Assembly (NCBI GenBank): GCA_026400355.1
Contig: JAPLPE010000024.1
Span: forward strand, 1 to 64,000
Source of the DNA: Rhodobacterales bacterium
GTDB taxonomy: Bacteria > Pseudomonadota > Alphaproteobacteria > Rhodobacterales > Rhodobacteraceae
Direction of reading: 5' to 3'
Length of the DNA stretch: 64,000 nt
A program made the position numbers and the translations under genes. Positions 34,525 through 43,713 of the stretch are shown here, one piece after another (positions within the stretch are counted from its first letter, which is position 1; every line of letters begins with the position of its first letter). Below the pieces are notes generated by a model. That model had not been told where the DNA came from. It ran no database searches and was given only the letters and a program-made list of their open reading frames with translations.

Positions 34525-36209
34525 TGCCCGGACATGGCCTCGGCAAAAAGAAGAACGACCGTCTGCTCGTCAAGGTAACCCGACACGGTCAGGCCTCGAT
34601 CTTGCTGGTAATTCCGCAAGGCCCTGCGGCTATTGTCGTCAAGAACGCCGTCGACTGTCCCGGGTTCAAGGCCCAACTGGTCCAGCCGACGTTCGATCCG
34701 GCTCAGGTTCACCTGACCGATGCCAAGGGCAGCCTCAGTCGCCGCAGCGCCCTGAAGGTTGGCTGCATTGTCATCCTGCGCAGCAAGCCTGTCGATCCTT
34801 GCCTGCGCATCGCCTGCAAAGGCACCCTGCGGAAAGTCGCGAAGGTAAATCCGATAGGCGCGGATCGTATCGGTCTGTCGCGCCGCATCCCAGGCCGCGC
34901 GGTCGGCAGCCTGCGCCTGCTGCCGTTTGTTGGCTTCGATCGTTTCAAGCTGCCGCTTCGCCGTCTGGGCAAAAAGCCCGTCCGGGTAACGGTTGATATA
35001 GGCCCGCAGACCCGCCTCATCGCCATGGGCCCCCGTTTCATCCCAGAAGGCGCGGTCCGCAGCGGCCGCAATCTGTTGTTGCCGGGCGGCCTCCGCCTCG
35101 ATCTGGGCAGACCGGCGGGCAGCCTGCGCATCCAGCCGGCTGATCTGTTCTGCGGTCAGGTAAGACGTCTGCGAATATCCATTCTGCTGCTGCCAGTTCG
35201 TGATCGCACTGCGCGTTGCAGAGCCAAAGATCCCGTCGATCCCCCGTGTGTTGAACTCAAGAAGCGTCAGGTTCTGCTGGATCTCGCGACGCTGATCCCG
35301 TGACAGGTTCAGTGACTCCTCGGCCAGCCGGTCCTGCCGGTTGGGTTCGGTCTGAATGGTCCTGATGGCGGCCTGCGCTTCGGCAACATGCACGCCCGTC
35401 GGAAACCTCGCGATATAAGTGCGATAGGCTTCGACGGTATCCAAGGCAACCGTGCCTTCCCACAAGGCGCGTTCGATCGCAGGATTGACGACCGGCACCT
35501 CGGTCGGCGCCACCGGCAACTCTGAATCTGGGCTGTCAGGCATGAAGCGGAATGTCGGCGGCAGGAAGCCCTGCACCTGAAGGTCGCCATTCCGCGTGAC
35601 CAAGGCACCCAGATCGCCCTGCGGGACGACAAGCTCATCCTTCATGAAGGCCGCCACCTTGCCCGGAGGACCAGTCAGAACAGTCACACCCTGCGGCACC
35701 TCCAGCGCGCCAATGCCTTCACGAAGCCAGGGATCAAACACGGTATCTGCATCCGGGTCCGTCCCCAGAAGAAGAAGAGCCCGTCCCTGCGCCCGCGACA
35801 GGATGGTCAGCAGGCTTTCAACCGGGACCGCACCCGCCCCAAGCGACAGGATGCCCGGCGTGGTCGAATCTGCAGAAAGGAACCATGTCCGCAATCCGTC
35901 TGTCGCAAAACGCCCGGACAGGGCCACTACGATTCGTTCTGCATGTGGCAATGAAGCCGTGAACTGCCGGAGAGCGGCCGATGTTTCCTGTGTGGAGCCG
36001 TTGGGCACGGCGATGACCTCGAACCCAAGATCTGCAAGTCCGCCAGCGGCATCCGCAACGGCAGCCGCACCACGCAGCGGCTCAATCGACTGATAAGCGC
36101 CAGTTCCAAGGATCAGGGCCACGTCCTCGGACCATGCGGCACCGGGGACAAGGGCCGTCGTGGCCAGCAAGGCACGCAGCAAGGCATGGGCGATAAGGGG
36201 TCGGAACAT
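34521..36209 (-). CDS. Exported degenerate caspase-like protein with two peptidoglycan-binding domains
   Basis: A 562-residue protein with a signal peptide (1 to about 27). A caspase/metacaspase-like domain (about 29-185) begins VALILGTGAYQ. Where active members have a His in a GHG motif this one reads ALSGRF (97-101), and the Cys position reads LLGTDPDADT, so both catalytic residues look lost. Two PG_binding_1 repeats lie at about 299-358 (GIDGIFGSATRSAI) and 500-556 (TVDGVLDDNSRRAL). Between them are three copies of a YxxYxxxFPxGxxAxxA motif (about 262, 401 and 452) and Gln/Ala-rich coils. It probably binds the cell wall. It is the first gene of a two-gene unit with the GNAT gene. Confidence 0.82.
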   Translation of the reverse strand: MFRPLIAHALLRALLATTALVPGAAWSEDVALILGTGAYQSIEPLRGAAAVADAAGGLADLGFEVIAVPNGSTQETSAALRQFTASLPHAERIVVALSGRFATDGLRTWFLSADSTTPGILSLGAGAVPVESLLTILSRAQGRALLLLGTDPDADTVFDPWLREGIGALEVPQGVTVLTGPPGKVAAFMKDELVVPQGDLGALVTRNGDLQVQGFLPPTFRFMPDSPDSELPVAPTEVPVVNPAIERALWEGTVALDTVEAYRTYIARFPTGVHVAEAQAAIRTIQTEPNRQDRLAEESLNLSRDQRREIQQNLTLLEFNTRGIDGIFGSATRSAITNWQQQNGYSQTSYLTAEQISRLDAQAARRSAQIEAEAARQQQIAAAADRAFWDETGAHGDEAGLRAYINRYPDGLFAQTAKRQLETIEANKRQQAQAADRAAWDAARQTDTIRAYRIYLRDFPQGAFAGDAQARIDRLAAQDDNAANLQGAAATEAALGIGQVNLSRIERRLDQLGLEPGTVDGVLDDNSRRALRNYQQDRGLTVSGYLDEQTVVLLFAEAMSGQ

Positions 36210-36518
36210 GGTCGTCTCCTTTGGGCGGCAGGCCTGTGGACGTGCGGTTCTGGTTGGCTATTGTGTTTGATGCACGCCGATCTTGCCCGACAGTGCATGG
36301 CAGAGGCCGCTATTCAATAGCGGCCTGATGTTAGGCCATATACGGCAAAGCCTTGCCAGTTTCTGATCCGGATTTGTGCATGCCGCTTTGGCATCCAGCC
36401 CCATTTATCGTCCTGACTATTCCTTCCGCCGGTCCGGCCGCTCTTTGCGGGGCGGGACTTTGTTCTGCGGCACAGCAGGACCACGCTGCTCGACTTGCCC
36501 GGGATCGTTCAGGGACGC
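36210..36518. other. Intergenic region upstream of the caspase-like gene
   Basis: About 309 bases without a credible gene. It must hold the minus-strand promoter of the caspase-like gene. The main visible feature is the perfect 23-bp palindrome at 36304-36326, listed separately. Confidence 0.65.
36304..36326. repeat. Perfect 23-bp inverted repeat
   Basis: The arms AGGCCGCTATT and AATAGCGGCCT are perfect complements around one central base. There is no T-run on either side, so it is not an ordinary terminator. It lies about 95-117 bp before the start of the caspase-like gene and about 180 bp beyond the end of the DUF3775 gene. An operator is possible. Confidence 0.7.
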
Positions 36519-36836
36519 TCAGTAGACCTCATCCTCGGCCTCAAGCGCCGAAATACCCATTGCGTCCAGACCATTCCCAAGATGGTCGGCCAGATGCGGC
36601 GAGCCCTTCAGATACTCGACAGTCGGCGTTGACGCCTCTTCACGGGCCGTCCGGACGGCGTCGTCAAACTCCTCGGGTTCAAATGTCCCGCGACCGACCC
36701 ACATCAACGCGACAAGGTTGGCCTGTTCGTCTTCGTTGAGGCCTTCGATGAACGCGTCAAACTCGGCCTCTGTCGTGTCGAGTTCTCGGGCGAGGATGAT
36801 GATCTCACCGACCTTGTCGATGGCGATGTCCAGCAT
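36519..36836 (-). CDS. DUF3775 family protein
   Basis: A 105-residue acidic protein beginning MLDIAIDKVGEIIILARELD and containing LVALMWVGRGTFEPEEFDDAVRTA. It fits the DUF3775 family (uncharacterised, alphaproteobacterial). The ATG at 36834-36836 has GGAGG about 8 nt upstream; an earlier in-frame codon at 36932 is rejected. It ends GISALEAEDEVY. Cytosolic, function unknown. Confidence 0.82.
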   Translation of the reverse strand: MLDIAIDKVGEIIILARELDTTEAEFDAFIEGLNEDEQANLVALMWVGRGTFEPEEFDDAVRTAREEASTPTVEYLKGSPHLADHLGNGLDAMGISALEAEDEVY

Positions 36837-37069
36837 GGCATGTTCCTCCGTTTCGGTTGGACCTAGAATGGAGTGTCCGCAGCGGCGTGGCCTTGATCTG
36901 GAGCAAGTTGCGCCGAGGTCCCGCAAGTCCATCGGCAGGCGCAGTCAAATGGTGCGAAAGGGCAAATGATCAGGCGTTCTTGTTTCACGCGCTCTGGACC
37001 AAACCGGAACCATTCCCAGAAGGTGGTCCTATGCTCGAACCCTCACCAGTTCTGGAATGCTGGCCGAAA

Positions 37070-38029
37070 TCAGGCGGCCAGCCCCTTCGATCCCATACCA
37101 AGGAACTTCTTCCGCCGGGCATCGCGCAGATCACTGCCCTTCTTGCCTGCCATTTCGCCCAGCATGGCGTTGATCGCGTTGCGGACGGCCTCCGTCGTGG
37201 CGGCACGGTCGCGGTGGGCACCGCCAACAGGTTCGTTGATGATCTTGTCGATGACGCCAAGGTCGTACAGGTTTTGCGCTGTCAGGCGCAGTGCCTCGGC
37301 CGCTTCGCGCATCTTTTCGGCGTCCTTCCACAGGATCGACGCACAGCCTTCCGGCGAGATCACGGAGTAGATGGAGTGTTCCAGCATCGCCACGCGGTTC
37401 GCGGTCGCAAAGGCCACGGCCCCGCCCGATCCGCCTTCACCGATGATGACGCTGACCAGCGGCACCTTGATCGACAGGCATTTCTCGGTCGTGCGCGCGA
37501 TGGCTTCGGACTGGCCGCGTTCCTCGGCCCCCTTGCCGGGATAGGCACCCGGCGTGTCGATCAGCGTGATGACCGGGATCCCGAACCGGTCTGCCAGATC
37601 CATCAGGCGGATCGCCTTGCGGTAACCCTCCGGGCGGGCCATCCCAAAGTTCCGTTCGATGCGCGATTTGGTGTCATGTCCCTTTTCATGGCCGATGACC
37701 ATGACTGCCTGCCCGTCGAACCTGGCAAGACCGCCCATCACTGAGTGATCGTCTGCGAAGCTCCGGTCACCAGCCAGCGGCGTGTATTCGCTGAAAAGCG
37801 TCTCGATATACTCCTTGCAATGCGGACGTTCAGGATGGCGGGCGACCTGACATTTCTGCCAGGCGGTCAAGCTGCCATAGAGGGACACGATCATGTCCGA
37901 CGCCTTCTTGTCGAGTCCGGCGGCTTCCTTCTCTACATCCATGCCCGGATTGGCGCGGCCCATGGCGCGCAACTCCTCGGCCTTGCCTTCGATCTCGGCG
38001 AGCGGTTTCTCGAACTCGAGGTAATTCAT
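37070..38029 (-). CDS. accA: Acetyl-CoA carboxylase carboxyltransferase subunit alpha
   Basis: A 319-residue subunit of the heteromeric carboxyltransferase, which moves CO2 from biotin to acetyl-CoA for fatty acid synthesis. Motifs are [14 protein letters not shown] at the start, [45 protein letters not shown], the oxyanion-type [11 protein letters not shown] and [12 protein letters not shown]. Full length. It stands alone; its promoter region (38030-38150) has a TATATGA tract. Confidence 0.97.
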   Translation of the reverse strand: MNYLEFEKPLAEIEGKAEELRAMGRANPGMDVEKEAAGLDKKASDMIVSLYGSLTAWQKCQVARHPERPHCKEYIETLFSEYTPLAGDRSFADDHSVMGGLARFDGQAVMVIGHEKGHDTKSRIERNFGMARPEGYRKAIRLMDLADRFGIPVITLIDTPGAYPGKGAEERGQSEAIARTTEKCLSIKVPLVSVIIGEGGSGGAVAFATANRVAMLEHSIYSVISPEGCASILWKDAEKMREAAEALRLTAQNLYDLGVIDKIINEPVGGAHRDRAATTEAVRNAINAMLGEMAGKKGSDLRDARRKKFLGMGSKGLAA

Positions 38030-38152
38030 GGGCGCATCCTGCCTGATTTCGCCCTCCCTATATGACCCCGCGACGGGATCAATGCAACTCGGCTAGATTC
38101 GTCCTTTCGGGCCATGCTATCTGGTCGATGAAGGAACACGGCTTGCGGTCCG

Positions 38153-38493
38153 ATGGAACGGTATCAGGACAGGATCGAAAGGGTGCGAGTTCAATTCCCT
38201 GAAAACCTGTCGGGTCATGTGTCGCTGGATGCGCTGTCCCTCGTGGCTGCGATGTCGCGGTTTCACTGGCACCGGGTGTATTCCGCCATGACCGGAGAGA
38301 CCTTGGCCGATGCTGTGCAGCGCGCGCGGTTGAACCGGCCGGCGGTGCTGGTGATGACAACGGCGGACCCCCCTTGCCGCAGGTCGCACGACGCTGAGGC
38401 TTTGCCAATGTGCAGGAGTTCAACCGCAACCTTTGTGCGGCCTTTGGCAGGACGGCGGCTGAGCTACGCCAGTGCGGGGCCGGCCCCCGATGA
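38153..38493 (+). pseudogene. Broken AraC-type DNA-binding domain
   Basis: The first frame opens with MERYQDRIERV and the AraC helix SLDALSLVAAMSRFHWHRVYSAMTGET, shown here in part (SRFHWHRVYSAMTGET). It is intact to about 38365. The second HTH helix (GFANVQEFNRNLCAAFGRT) is present only in another frame, ending at 38493. Joining them needs a one-base shift in the run of C residues near 38366-38374. Even then a TGA replaces the expected Cys codon just before GFANV. The GyrI domain that follows begins 42 bp later. In related bacteria AraC and GyrI domains are usually one protein, so this is the decayed front half. Confidence 0.75.
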
Positions 38494-38534
38494 TCCCGGC
38501 CCCCTATCGGCCCTACAGCAGAGGAGAACGAACC

Positions 38535-39029
38535 ATGAGTGAATTCTTGATCCGTGACGAACCCGCGTTCGAAGTGGCGGCGTTGCCGCACCACGGCGCC
38601 TATAACGAAATCGGCGCGGCCTTTGGCCGACAGTGGGAACTGGTCATGCAGCACGGGCTTGCCGACAGGATGGGGGCAGGCGTCGGGTGCTATTACGACG
38701 ATCCTTCTGTCGTGCCCGAGGCTGAATTGCGCAGCCATGCAGGTTGCGAGGTCGTGCCGGGGACGCCTCTGCCCGAATGCTTTGACAGAATCGTGTTTCC
38801 GGCCGGGCGAGTGGCAGTGCTGACCTACAAGGGCCCGTATTCGGGCATTCCTGCTGATTGGCGTGAACTCTATGGTCAGTGGCTTCCCGACACAGGCGAA
38901 GAGGTCGCTGACCGCGTGCCCTATGAGCGCTATCTGAACGCGATGCACAATACCGCCCCCGAAGACCTGCTGACCGAAATTGTGGTGCCGCTCAAGAAAG
39001 CTGTCAGCCTTTCAATGACAAAGCTGTGA
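38535..39029 (+). CDS. GyrI-like small-molecule-binding domain protein
   Basis: A 164-residue protein that fits the GyrI-like/AraC effector domain: EVAALPHHGAYNEIGAAF, GVGCYYDDPSVVPEAELRSHAG and VLTYKGPYSGIP. Such domains (BmrR/Rob/SbmC type) bind hydrophobic or cationic ligands. It has its own Shine-Dalgarno (GGAG, 8 nt before the ATG), so it may still be made although the DNA-binding half just upstream is broken. As a free domain it could act as a ligand-binding or hydrolase-like protein, as some stand-alone GyrI proteins do. Confidence 0.85.
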   Translation: MSEFLIRDEPAFEVAALPHHGAYNEIGAAFGRQWELVMQHGLADRMGAGVGCYYDDPSVVPEAELRSHAGCEVVPGTPLPECFDRIVFPAGRVAVLTYKGPYSGIPADWRELYGQWLPDTGEEVADRVPYERYLNAMHNTAPEDLLTEIVVPLKKAVSLSMTKL

Positions 39030-39346
39030 GTTGTCGGCAAGTTCCGGGGTGCTCTTGGTGTTTCCAAAGTTTCAGTTCAGGTCGGGATGAAGAAGACCTG
39101 CGGCGTGCCGGACCGTCTTGTTGTTTTGGTCATGTGGTCGGGAACCGATGAAGATTCACGTTGGCTGTCGCATATGAGTAGATCAGGAAGTCTCGGACTT
39201 CCAATATCGTGGAGCAGGTACCATCGGTTTGAATCGAAGAACTCTTCTTCTTGCCGGAACTGCCCTGGTCGGGTTTCCATCGCCATACCCGGCTGGGCGC
39301 AGACGCCGTTGACCTCGGACATCGAGGCGATTGGCATCAAGGGCCG
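39030..39346. other. Intergenic region, no confident gene
   Basis: This 317-bp gap between the GyrI gene and the convergent LysR gene holds no frame I trust. One plus-strand frame around 39228-39306 reads LNRRTLLLAGTALVGF, looks like a Tat or Sec signal peptide, and stops soon after. It may be a stub of a deleted gene. Confidence 0.5.
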
Positions 39347-40183
39347 TCATGCATTCCGGAACAGCCTGACAAGCCATCGCATTAACGCCCGCACCTCGGG
39401 GCGTCGCGCCACGTCGCGGTGCACGATCATGTAAAGCGGCTTTGGCTGTACGCGCGGCAGCCCCTCGACCCTGACAAGACCGGGCACGCTTTCTGCAATG
39501 ATGTCGGGCAGCACGGCCATTCCCGCCCCGGCCTTCACCGCATTCAGCAACGTGCGGGTGCTGGAACTTCGCAGGCGAACCCGGTCTTCAAATCCGGCAT
39601 CGCGTACCCATCGAACTTCAGGTGTCACGCCCAAAGACAGATCATAGCCGATGACTCCCGCCTGATCGGCCGGCAGGCTTTCATGCCGGTACAGCGCCAG
39701 GCTGAACAGTGCGAGTCGACGGGTCAGCAAACTATTGCCCGCAGGCTCGACCAAGCGTAGCGCAATTTCAGCGTCGTAGCGCGTGAGGTTGACCAGCGCG
39801 TTTGTGATATGCAGGTCGATCTTCAGATCGGGCAGATCGCGCAGCAAACCCGACACCGCGGGCGCAATGATTTCGGCGATCACCGGTTCAGTTCCGGTAA
39901 TGCGGACGGGTTGGATGGCTGCAGCCGAAGCCAACCCGCGCGCCGCGGTTTCGAGGAGGTCCATTTCGCCAGTGAGCGGTGCCACCAGAGCCAACAGCGC
40001 AATACCTTTTTCGGTCAGGGTCACGCCCGACCGGCCCCTGAGAAACAGCGGGTATCCAAGATCCCGCTCCAGTGCGCCGATGCCACGGGCAAGTGTGGCG
40101 GCGGACCGCTTTTCACGCTCTGCCGCTGCCAAGAATGAACCTGCTGCCGCCACCCGGGCAAAAAGGTTCAAGGGCTCCCACAT
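39347..40183 (-). CDS. LysR-family transcriptional regulator
   Basis: A 278-residue regulator. The N-terminal winged HTH starts MWEPLNLFARVAAAGSFLAAAERE and includes AATLARGIGALERDLGYPLFLR. The effector domain begins near residue 90 and ends ALMRWLVRLF. It is divergent from the DUF4267 gene across 141 bp that contain an inverted repeat, the usual layout of a LysR regulator and its target. The effector is unknown. Confidence 0.9.
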   Translation of the reverse strand: MWEPLNLFARVAAAGSFLAAAEREKRSAATLARGIGALERDLGYPLFLRGRSGVTLTEKGIALLALVAPLTGEMDLLETAARGLASAAAIQPVRITGTEPVIAEIIAPAVSGLLRDLPDLKIDLHITNALVNLTRYDAEIALRLVEPAGNSLLTRRLALFSLALYRHESLPADQAGVIGYDLSLGVTPEVRWVRDAGFEDRVRLRSSSTRTLLNAVKAGAGMAVLPDIIAESVPGLVRVEGLPRVQPKPLYMIVHRDVARRPEVRALMRWLVRLFRNA

Positions 40184-40209
40184 CGCAGATCTTCACACAT
40201 GAAAAACAA

Positions 40210-40227
40210 GTCTGCATCCATGCAGAC
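40210..40227. promoter_or_regulatory. Candidate LysR operator
   Basis: GTCTGCAT (40210-40217) and ATGCAGAC (40220-40227) form a perfect 8-bp inverted repeat with a 2-bp spacer. It is 27 bp before the lysR start and about 98 bp before the divergent DUF4267 start. It contains a T-N10-A pattern close to the LysR consensus T-N11-A. Confidence 0.6.
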
Positions 40228-40324
40228 CATGGCACCCGGTCAGTCATGTTATTCAGAGACTTGCAGACAGTCAATTTTGGAGACTGCCGTGACAGCCCTC
40301 GCCCCTTCCGTAACCACCCGCTAA

Positions 40325-40696
40325 ATGCCCCATCGGTCCGCGCTGACCATTCTTGTCAGCCTTGCCGCTGTCGGCTTTCTGGCGCTTGGCCTGCGCGGTG
40401 TTCTGGACCCGGCCGGTGGCGCAAGCAGCCTTGGCGTGATGGTTCGCGATCCGGCTGATCTGGTGCTGATGCAGGCGGTTGGAGCCCGCAACATCGGGCT
40501 GGCGCTTCTGGGCATGTCCTTGATTTGGATAGACCGGCGGCGCGAACTGGGTCTGCTGCTGGCCGCTGCAGCCGGAATTGCTTTGGTGGACTTTTTTGTC
40601 ATCTGGTCGGCATCGGGCCTCGGGACTGCAGGCAAGAACTTGATATACTTGGGATTCCTGATCGCTCTGGGATTGGCTGTGTTGCGGCGGCGCTGA
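40325..40696 (+). CDS. DUF4267 small membrane protein
   Basis: A 123-residue protein with four hydrophobic segments (LTILVSLAAVGFLALGL; ARNIGLALLGMSLIWI; LGLLLAAAAGIALVDFFVIW; LIYLGFLIALGLAVL). The central motif MQAVGARNIGLALLG is typical of DUF4267. Uncharacterised. It is probably the target of the divergent LysR regulator, which is inference from layout. Confidence 0.82.
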   Translation: MPHRSALTILVSLAAVGFLALGLRGVLDPAGGASSLGVMVRDPADLVLMQAVGARNIGLALLGMSLIWIDRRRELGLLLAAAAGIALVDFFVIWSASGLGTAGKNLIYLGFLIALGLAVLRRR

Positions 40697-40994
40697 CAGA
40701 CAAGGCCGCTCAAACGGTAAAGTCCGGCAATCTGCCAACCAGCGGACGTCGATCGACCTTAAGGGAACCGCCGTGTTGCAGTTCGCAGCGGGCGAATCTG
40801 GAGAATGTGGCTCAGCTTGAAAGTTAAGTACGGTCTCTCCGGATGGGGCCCCTGCCGAGTTCGCTAGAAGCAAGAACTTTTCTTCCTGAGTTGCATAGTG
40901 GCTTGCTCCATTCCGATGAACAGATAGCATAACCGAGACGGGCCGGAGTTGACCCGTCCCCATCGGGCCATCGCAGCTTGTGGTCTGGAAGCCC

Positions 40995-43610
40995 ATGTCT
41001 GAAGAGAAACGCATGTCCCTGTCCGTCACGCCTGTTCTTCGCACATTCCTGTCGGGCACGGCGATCTGCCTTGTACTCTGGTCGCAGCCGCTTCTGGCGC
41101 AGGACTCGACGCCTGACACCGCTGCCTATGCCACGGCGCTGGATGGTGCCGAACTGATCGGGACCGGGCGAATATCGGCATGGCAGGCCAAGGGCCGGGT
41201 CGTGTTCGAGATCCCGGCGGCGGCGGTCGGGCAGGAGTTTCTGTGGTATGTCGAAGTGGTTGGCGTTCCTGCGGGTGTCGTCGCGCACGAGTTGGAGGCG
41301 GCCAGCATCCTTGCGCGCCTTGAACGCGATGGCGACAGCATCCTGATCCGCGATCTGACGACCAAGGCATCGAGCCTTGCCGGGCCGGGCGAAACCACGC
41401 CAGAGGACCCGGTGCCGGGGACAGACCCGATGGGCGACGTTCCCGCAGGCGACGGCGGCGCGGGGCCGTTCGAACAGTCGGACCCCAAGGTTGACCCGAT
41501 TCAGGTCGCAATCAACCTGCTTGAGACGGGACGCGTGCTGGCCGCGTTCCCGGTCCTGGGCGAAGGGCCTGACGGCAGCGTACTGATCGATGTGACCGAC
41601 ACGTTCCGTTCTGATATCGGCGGGCTGGGGCTGGGCAAGTTCGTGGCTTTGACGGGGCAGGTACCGGCGGGCGTTGATCCTTCAAGGTCCAGCATCGCCC
41701 GCGTGCGGGTGGGCGAAGACAGCGTCAACATCCGCGCAAATCTCACCTTTGTTGCTGCCAACCCAAGCGATCCGGCGGCGGGGGCCAGTCCAGTGTCTCT
41801 GGTCGTGGGTCATTCGATCCTGTTCCTCCCCAAAGAGCAGATGGCACCACGCTACCATGATCCGCGCGTGGGTTTCTTCACGACCGACTACCGCCAGTTC
41901 GAAACCGGCGAAGGGAATACGGTGGCCAGTCAGAGCGTGATTTCTCGCTTCCGTCTGGTGAAGGCCGATCCCACGGCGGCGGTCAGTGATCCGATCGAGC
42001 CGATCACCTACTGGATCGGGCCAGGTGTACCGGACCGGTGGCGTCCGTACATCAGGGAAGGCATCCTGTCGTGGAACGCGGCCTTTGAGGCGGCGGGGAT
42101 TTCCAACGCCATCGTGGCAAAGGACGCACCAAGCGTCAAGGAAGACCCTGACTGGCTCGTCGAGGATGTCACGCGCAACGTGGTCCGCTGGGTGCCGCTT
42201 GATTTCGCCAACGCGATGGGTCCGCATGTGGTGGACCCCAGATCAGGTGAAACGCTCTCCGCGCATATCCTGATCTGGCCCAAGGTGCTGGAGTGGTTCT
42301 CGCTCTACTACTACGCCGTCTTTGGCACCGTTGACCCCGAGGCATCGACGCTCCCCCTGTCGACCGAAAAGCAAGGCGAATTGCTGGCCTATATCGTAGC
42401 GCATGAGATCGGACACACTCTGGGTCTCCGGCACAACCAGATCGCGTCGACCGCGTGGTCGGTAGACCAGATGCGCGATCCGGCATTTGCAAATGTCCAC
42501 GGGCCGAATTCGTCGGTCATGGCCTACGGGCGGTTCAATCAGGTGGCCCAGCCCGGCGACGGGGTAACGCAATTCTTTAGCGTGCTGGGGCCCTATGACT
42601 ATGCCGCCATCAAATGGGGCTATGGCAATTTCGCGAGCCAGGCTGATCTGGACGCGTTTGCGGCGACCTTTGATCGGGACCGTGCCCTGAACTTCGGATC
42701 GGTCGAGGGGCTGGACGGGACGGTGAAGCACTTCTTCGACCCCCGCAGCCAGACCGAGAATACCGGTGCCGAACGGATCGAGGCAACACGGCTGGGCGTA
42801 GCCAATACGCTGCGGTCGCTTGATCATCTGGGCGCGGCAGTTGGCGACAACGACGAACTCTATGCCGCCGCCTATGACATGATCCTGAGCATCCAGCTGA
42901 ACTTCGTGAATTCGGTCGCGCGGATGATCGCGGGCACGATGCCGCAGTTTGGCGACGGGACCGGGGCGCGGCTACTGCTTGTTCCCGCCGAAGAGCAACG
43001 GGCGGCGGTGAACTATGTGCTGGGCGAAGGGGCGCAGTCGTTCGTAGCGTTTCAGAACCCCGAGGTAGTCGAAAGGGTGGCGGTCTTTGGCGGTTACCGG
43101 CGGATCGACAACGCGCAGGCCGACCTTGTCGGCGCGCTTCTTTCACCGGACAAGATCGGTCTCCTGGAGCGGCAATCGGTGATCTACCAGGGTGCCTATT
43201 CGGCAGTCGATCTGGGCACGGATGTGGCTGCGGCGATCTGGGACGATCTGGGCACGGATCTGGCTGCGGCGGTATTGGGTGACTACGGTAACGTTGACTA
43301 TACCACGCGTTCACTGCAACGCGCCTGGATCAACACGCACCAGGCGCTGATCACTGGCTGGGCCGGGGCCGCAACAGCCGAGCCTGCGGCGCGGCGCGCC
43401 GCGATGGCGATGGGTATCCCGGCGGCATCGGCGGCCGTGTTGACCGAGACGGGGGATGATACGCTTTACCCCGCGTGGCTGCGCGACATGCTGCCCGATC
43501 TCAAGACGCGGATTGATGCGGCGGTGACCTCGGCCAGGAACGACAGTGTCCGGCTTCATTTCGAAGAGATGTCGGTAGAGGTAGGTCACTTGATCACCAT
43601 GATGCAGTAG
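40995..43610 (+). CDS. Exported zinc-dependent metalloprotease (DUF5117/DUF4953-like)
   Basis: About 871 residues. The signal peptide is within the first 36 residues (TFLSGTAICLVLWSQPLLAQ). The metzincin-type zinc motif HEIGHTLGLRH starts at residue 470 of this model. It is preceded by YWIGPGVPDRWRPYIREGILSWNAAFE and followed by NSSVMAYGRFN, which includes a Met-turn-like residue. The N-terminal 300 residues form the DUF5117-like beta region and the C-terminal region is helical (DUF4953-like). It probably degrades proteins outside the cytosol. Three starts are possible (GTG 40980, ATG 40995, ATG 41013); the last two both keep the signal peptide. The repeat protein starts 103 bp downstream and may be co-expressed. 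Confidence 0.87.
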   Translation: MSEEKRMSLSVTPVLRTFLSGTAICLVLWSQPLLAQDSTPDTAAYATALDGAELIGTGRISAWQAKGRVVFEIPAAAVGQEFLWYVEVVGVPAGVVAHELEAASILARLERDGDSILIRDLTTKASSLAGPGETTPEDPVPGTDPMGDVPAGDGGAGPFEQSDPKVDPIQVAINLLETGRVLAAFPVLGEGPDGSVLIDVTDTFRSDIGGLGLGKFVALTGQVPAGVDPSRSSIARVRVGEDSVNIRANLTFVAANPSDPAAGASPVSLVVGHSILFLPKEQMAPRYHDPRVGFFTTDYRQFETGEGNTVASQSVISRFRLVKADPTAAVSDPIEPITYWIGPGVPDRWRPYIREGILSWNAAFEAAGISNAIVAKDAPSVKEDPDWLVEDVTRNVVRWVPLDFANAMGPHVVDPRSGETLSAHILIWPKVLEWFSLYYYAVFGTVDPEASTLPLSTEKQGELLAYIVAHEIGHTLGLRHNQIASTAWSVDQMRDPAFANVHGPNSSVMAYGRFNQVAQPGDGVTQFFSVLGPYDYAAIKWGYGNFASQADLDAFAATFDRDRALNFGSVEGLDGTVKHFFDPRSQTENTGAERIEATRLGVANTLRSLDHLGAAVGDNDELYAAAYDMILSIQLNFVNSVARMIAGTMPQFGDGTGARLLLVPAEEQRAAVNYVLGEGAQSFVAFQNPEVVERVAVFGGYRRIDNAQADLVGALLSPDKIGLLERQSVIYQGAYSAVDLGTDVAAAIWDDLGTDLAAAVLGDYGNVDYTTRSLQRAWINTHQALITGWAGAATAEPAARRAAMAMGIPAASAAVLTETGDDTLYPAWLRDMLPDLKTRIDAAVTSARNDSVRLHFEEMSVEVGHLITMMQ

Positions 43611-43713
43611 ACTGGTCCCCGGGCCGCCGCGCGAGTTGCGGCAAGGATAAACGTTGCAAAAAGCGGGGGGTCTTGCCACTGTGGCCATGACTTTTTGACC
43701 CAGGAGCTTTCAG

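Noticed and set aside
39077-39340. 87-residue minus-strand frame
   Set aside because: No ribosome site or family, overlaps other equally weak frames, and sits in a gap with signs of decay.
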